From Panax quinquefolius (taxonomy: Eukaryota > Streptophyta > Magnoliopsida > Apiales > Araliaceae), in contig CM035151.1 of the NCBI GenBank assembly GCA_020205615.1, positions 16,842,322-16,906,321 of the forward strand: a stretch of 64,000 nucleotides of DNA, read 5' to 3'. The notes below the pieces were generated by a model. The model was not told where the DNA came from. It saw nothing but the letters and a program-made list of their open reading frames with translations, and did no database searches. The position numbers and the translations under genes are program-made. Positions 59,811 through 64,000 of the stretch are shown here, one piece after another; positions within the stretch are counted from its first letter, which is position 1, and every line of letters starts with the position of its first letter.

Positions 59811-60211
59811 ATCTTTCAACCTAAAAAAAAGAAAGAAAAGGTTTTTCAAATTAAAGTTGTCATTGGAATTTTTTTTTGTTAGTGTCATTTGTACTTTCTT
59901 TTGATCCTACCGGCCGGCTGGCAACTGCAAATTAAACCCCTCTTTCGTGCAAAAAACTGTATACAAAATCAGATTTGAGTTGGGTAGCTAGGAGTACAAA
60001 AAATGTGCTAAAATTATTTAGTGAACAAGTACGTACAATAAGTGTATGCATGTTTAATTCCTTATAAAAGTAGGTGGCACAATAAGACTTATTTACTTTA
60101 CTTTAAAAAGCAAGAATTATTTAACACACTTGAACAAATGATCATACAACCAGTACGTACCGAAACAAAAGGAATTACAAGAAGTTACAAATTCAAATAA
60201 GTAAAGATTAT

Positions 60212-60826
60212 TTAGGCACACTGAAATCCCGGTGGGACATTCTTCTGACAAACATTAAGAATCAAGCTGAGAGACACAGGAATATTTAGGTTCACCCCCA
60301 AAACATTGGCTTTAATGGCAGTGCAAAGGCATACAGCAGCTTCAAGATCCACAAGCCCTCCAAAGAGACTGCAACATGGCATTTTTGGAGGGGTTCCGCC
60401 TATAACACCGACCAATCCTCCTAGCACATTGGCACATACCTCTAGTTTTAGGGCATCTCTAGGGCAAGTTTCTACCTTTGGAGGACTAAAATATGGGGTT
60501 GGAGGACTTGGAAAGTATGACTTTGGAGGACTTGGAACGTATGACTTTGGAGGACTTGGAAAATATGACTTTGGAGGACTAAGATATGGCACCGGAGGAA
60601 TAGGAGATATATATGGGTTTGGAGGAGCTGGAAATGGGTATTTTGGGGGACTTGGAGATGATTTTGGTGACTTGTGCTTATGCTTTGGCTTATGTTTTGG
60701 TTTTTTTATAGGATTAGGCGGGGAATTGTCACAAGCAGCGGCTACTAGGGCAAACAAGAGAAGGTTTATAAAGAGAAAATGAGCTAGTAATGAAGAAGCA
60801 TTTGTACTTCTCTTAGAACTACTCAT
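60212..60826 (-). CDS. Hybrid proline-rich protein with 8-cysteine domain (HyPRP, AZI1/EARLI1-like)
   Basis: A single-exon gene of 204 residues. Residues 1-31 form a signal peptide (hydrophobic core [19 protein letters not shown]). Residues 36-60 are basic, with repeated [11 protein letters not shown]. Residues 56-117 are proline-rich, with the octapeptide SPPKSY(F/V)P repeated in tandem at 83-107 and a fourth, altered unit after it. Residues 121-203 are the eight-cysteine domain in the order C121, C131, C151-C152, C166, C168, C193, C203, the C-C-CC-CxC-C-C pattern of plant hybrid proline-rich proteins and lipid-transfer relatives. Such proteins are secreted, sit at the cell wall or membrane interface, and some act in defence priming or cold response; the exact role here cannot be told. 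The start ATG is the only one upstream of the signal peptide. A TATA box lies 95 bp upstream. The frame is intact, so it is probably functional. Confidence 0.95.
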   Translation of the reverse strand: MSSSKRSTNASSLLAHFLFINLLLFALVAAACDNSPPNPIKKPKHKPKHKHKSPKSSPSPPKYPFPAPPNPYISPIPPVPYLSPPKSYFPSPPKSYVPSPPKSYFPSPPTPYFSPPKVETCPRDALKLEVCANVLGGLVGVIGGTPPKMPCCSLFGGLVDLEAAVCLCTAIKANVLGVNLNIPVSLSLILNVCQKNVPPGFQCA

Positions 60827-60920
60827 CTCTTAAAACCTAGAGTGTAATTTAATTTCTTGCCAGCCGCGCCGGAGAAGGGTTTTAATTTTGTGGTGATGTA
60901 TTTGCGAGGGGTGGCATGCA

Positions 60921-60927
60921 TTTTATA
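60921..60927 (-). promoter_or_regulatory. TATA box of the HyPRP gene
   Basis: On the minus strand TATAAAA precedes tgcatgccacccc, 95 bp upstream of the start codon at 60826. Confidence 0.7.
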
Positions 60928-60929
60928 GG

Positions 60930-62250
60930 GTGGAAAAAGGGTGAGTTTAATAATTTGTATATTTAGGAGAAAATTATAAAGAAATGGCCTGGAGCTTTTT
61001 GTGGATTTGGAGTTTGAGCTTGCAATTAATTAACACTAACACCTTTTATGTAAACTTGCAATGCATGTTATTTGAGAACATACAAGTTGCCTTATGTTGA
61101 TTAATACTAGTTTGTTTTATTTTTTTATTTTTTATATATATACACACATATACGTATGAGAACAGATTGCTTGTAATTAGATTATTAAAGGAATGACCGT
61201 AACTAACTCATAAGCAATAAGGGACTCCAACTATTTTGGAGATTTGGGTTAAGCTAGCTAAATTACCCTGAAATATTATTAATTAGTTCCAAAATAAAAA
61301 CCCGAAACAAGTTATGTGCATAGTTAGAAACATTAACATACTAAAAGAAAATTAACAAAATGTATATCGATAGTATATGTTGTATGGGTTGCGCATATTG
61401 AATTATCTTTAATATTAAAAGCAGAATCGGGAAATTAATGAAAGTAAATATATACGTGTGTAATACAGCTATTTATGGAATATTAAACTTGAGATAAAAA
61501 CAAAAAAGTACGATTGCACTTTATCTAGCTTTATGTCTTCCTGAAAAACATTGGAAAAAAGAAAAAAGATTAGGAGCACAAATATGCAGTTAGTCAAGCA
61601 AGCCCTTATAAGTGTAGCGGAATTAAAAGATTTATCTCACATTTTATCTAAAATGTTAACTTATTTAGGTGCTCGAGACAAATATAATGTGGGAGTACAA
61701 TCTCAGCGCTATAACCTAAAAGGTTTAAGGTTTCATCATACTTATTAACTCATTTATACTGTTGAATTTATCTGATGTGAGATTCATGTGAAATATCTCA
61801 ACAATAAGCCCAATATATACAAATATATATGCAGTACACACAAATTACAGTAGATTAAAAAAATATGCAGAACAAATGTTAATACAATTATGTATTTGTA
61901 TCTAGAAACTAAAATTGTTAAGAGATACAAAAAAAAGGAATTAATATCCAGCAATTGATTTCCTAATTTCATTGCTAAAGTAAGTAATTAATCTTCTTTA
62001 AGTATAAATTGTTTGTATAAGTAATAATTGTGCATCAAACCACCAAACACAATCGGTAAACACCAAGCTCACTACTCCACTAACATTAAATTAAAAATAC
62101 AAAAGTATTTTTACTATTTTTCATTCAAAAAATACAATAGTATTTTTACCTTAAAATTAAGCATTTATTTCGGATTTAGTTTTGGTAATAAAGTTTAAAA
62201 TGTTAAAAGTTTAGAAGCTCAATATAAATAATAAATAAATAAAAGATATT

Positions 62251-62285
<35 letters not shown>

Positions 62286-64000
62286 CTTATTTTTATAAGG
62301 AATTAACTTCACTGTTTCCCCATAATATCAAACTTTACCGAATCTAAATTCATTAATACCCCTATATTTGCTCCACATACAAAAGTCAGAACTATTTTTG
62401 TGATATACGTACATATATATTAGCCTCCAAACATGCATATATGTTGTTTTCATTAAAGAGAATTAAATAAGTGTGTGTGTGTGTGTGTGAAATTAATGAA
62501 AATTTATTTTATGTCATATATAAGGTGCTTAAATTTATATTGTTACTAATGATTACATATGTAACTTTACAGGTGATATCAATTTAATTATTAAAAAAAT
62601 TATACTATTACTAGTGTAGTATCGAAAAGACCACATGCAGTACAGGCGGCATTTTAAATATTTAGTTGGTGGTAAAGTATTAACACGCTATATCCGATCA
62701 ACATTCACAAAGCATGATTATCGTTGGACTATTGATATTGGGTATAAAGAAATTCGTACACAGGTGGTCTTATAATAATTAATCCACAATTAATATTGAC
62801 TTGCTATAAATTGGTGTTGCTAATTCATTTATTAATATATCATAAAATTAAAGAAGTGACTGAAGTTGTAGTAGTTAATTCATCACTGAAAATAATTATA
62901 TATGTGGGATTAGAATAATAAGCACAAAAAATTGATACCATTTCCTGTTGTTTGTTGCTTAATGTTATTTAGTATGCTAATTGTTGGTGTTAATTTTCTG
63001 CTGCTCAATTTCCAGCAACTTTTTACTGTTGTTTGCTGTGTATGACATCTGTGGCTTTAGACAAGACTAGAAGACTACCTCTATATTCTCTTTATAGTGG
63101 GCTAGTATATCGGATCCGGTTATTATAAAGTTAATTTTATAATAAGTTAATCAATTAAATTATTGAAAATGAAAGAATACTTCTCAATGAAAGAAACATT
63201 CAAAACCTACTTTTTGATTCTGTAATGTTGATATATATATAATACAAATAATATCTCCTAGAATTAATCACCTACATTAATTTTGAAATCGAAACATATA
63301 CAAACTGTTACAAATAAATCTTCAGCTGATTACATGGAAATCTTCAAAGCTTTAAGATGATTTTCAGTTTCCATATATGTATTTCGGCTTTATCCTTTGT
63401 TTTGATTTCCTTTGATTTTTCTCAACTTCATTTATATGATTAATTAATACAGTCTTTGATATGGAGAGATATACATGCGTATTAACCGAAGCTTATTTGT
63501 ATTAATCAATTAACCAAAATTACCTTCATTTTAACCATTCTCATTTCCCATTTAATTTGATTAAATGTTACTACTATATAGTATGTACTTTTCTATTCTA
63601 CCTTGTTTGGCTTGCCCCCAGTTTCTCCCTTTCTTTTTTGATTGAAGGTGGGAACTTGAGAGTGGTAAATTGTTTTTTTCTCAGATATATACCAGTTGAA
63701 TTTAGATTATATGAAATTGCCTCACCTTTGACCGCTATAAAGTTTATAATCTTTTATTATATTTATCGTAGCAAATATTATATTTAACTCTACTTTTTAT
63801 TTGTGAATTTGTTGGGTGTGATATTTATTTATTGGTAGAATGGATTGAGCGATATTGATTAGTCGGTTGGGAATTTTGAATTGGCTTATATTAGATTATC
63901 TTTGGTGTTGACATTATTAGATCTCACTATCAAAGACTTTTATTATCTTTGTTAAGTCTTTAATATCGGATAAAAATCGATAGGCCCATTCCATCATATA
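60930..64000. other. AT-rich intergenic region to the window end
   Basis: No gene is supported. It contains a (TA)n tract at 62254-62284, a (GT)n tract at 62471-62489, and at 63112-63160 a fragment of the ggatccggtta MITE family. The open frames at 61551-61748, 61784-61972 and 63557-63787 are short, AT-rich and unrecognised. Confidence 0.5.

Noticed and set aside
60306..60782. 158-codon glycine-rich open frame on the + strand
   Set aside because: It lies exactly opposite the HyPRP gene. The minus-strand frame has a signal peptide, proline repeats and all eight cysteines in order, so the + frame is its shadow.

Overview
The window is nuclear DNA from a flowering plant, most likely a eudicot. 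It is AT-rich, has plant introns, MITEs of several kinds and long (TA)n tracts, a Bet v 1/PR-10 gene with the single intron usual for that family, and a hybrid proline-rich cell-wall protein gene. No species can be named from the sequence alone, and I saw no tRNA, rRNA or CRISPR array.

About two thirds of the window is LTR retrotransposon, all in the + orientation and all one Ty3/Gypsy lineage (initiator-Met tRNA primer site, gag with two zinc knuckles, then PR-RT-RNaseH-INT and a C-terminal chromodomain-like tail, LTRs of 2.5-2.8 kb; best fit a Tekay/Del-like chromovirus). I separate three LTR subfamilies: alpha, beta, and gamma (close to alpha). Layout: 1-4625 is the 3' part of a beta element cut by the window edge. 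13755-21764 is a structurally complete alpha element with a perfect 5-bp target duplication (aatat) but a 1.8-kb internal deletion. 29647-59368 is a four-deep nest: gamma (39666-49545) sits in the gag of beta-2 (35622-55651), which sits near the 3' end of the internal region of beta-1 (29841-58519), which sits in the remains of an alpha LTR whose outer ends still carry matching taata duplications.

Between these blocks lie host sequence and small DNA elements. 4626-13754 holds a CACTA-like end, a roughly 2.4-kb long-terminal-inverted-repeat element carrying gene-like exons with a Stowaway MITE inside it (6267-8676), an 880-bp repeat that ends in an exon fragment of the Golgi tethering subunit VPS54, a three-unit minisatellite and a foldback MITE. 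21765-29646 holds the PR-10-type gene (23370-24116), a second copy of the VPS54-bearing repeat (25768-26716) with a MITE insertion that the first copy lacks, and further MITEs. 59369-64000 holds the hybrid proline-rich protein gene (60212-60826, minus strand) and otherwise repeats and AT-rich spacer.

Only two genes look intact and expressible, the PR-10-type gene and the proline-rich protein gene. Each has a TATA box about 95 bp upstream of its start codon. The most unusual signals are (1) stem-loop arrays in the LTR leader whose arms differ but stay complementary around a constant loop, (2) a conserved candidate intron in the LTR leader, and (3) copy-to-copy lesions in the retrotransposons that cluster at C-N-G trinucleotides and look more like methylation-linked sequencing error than natural decay.
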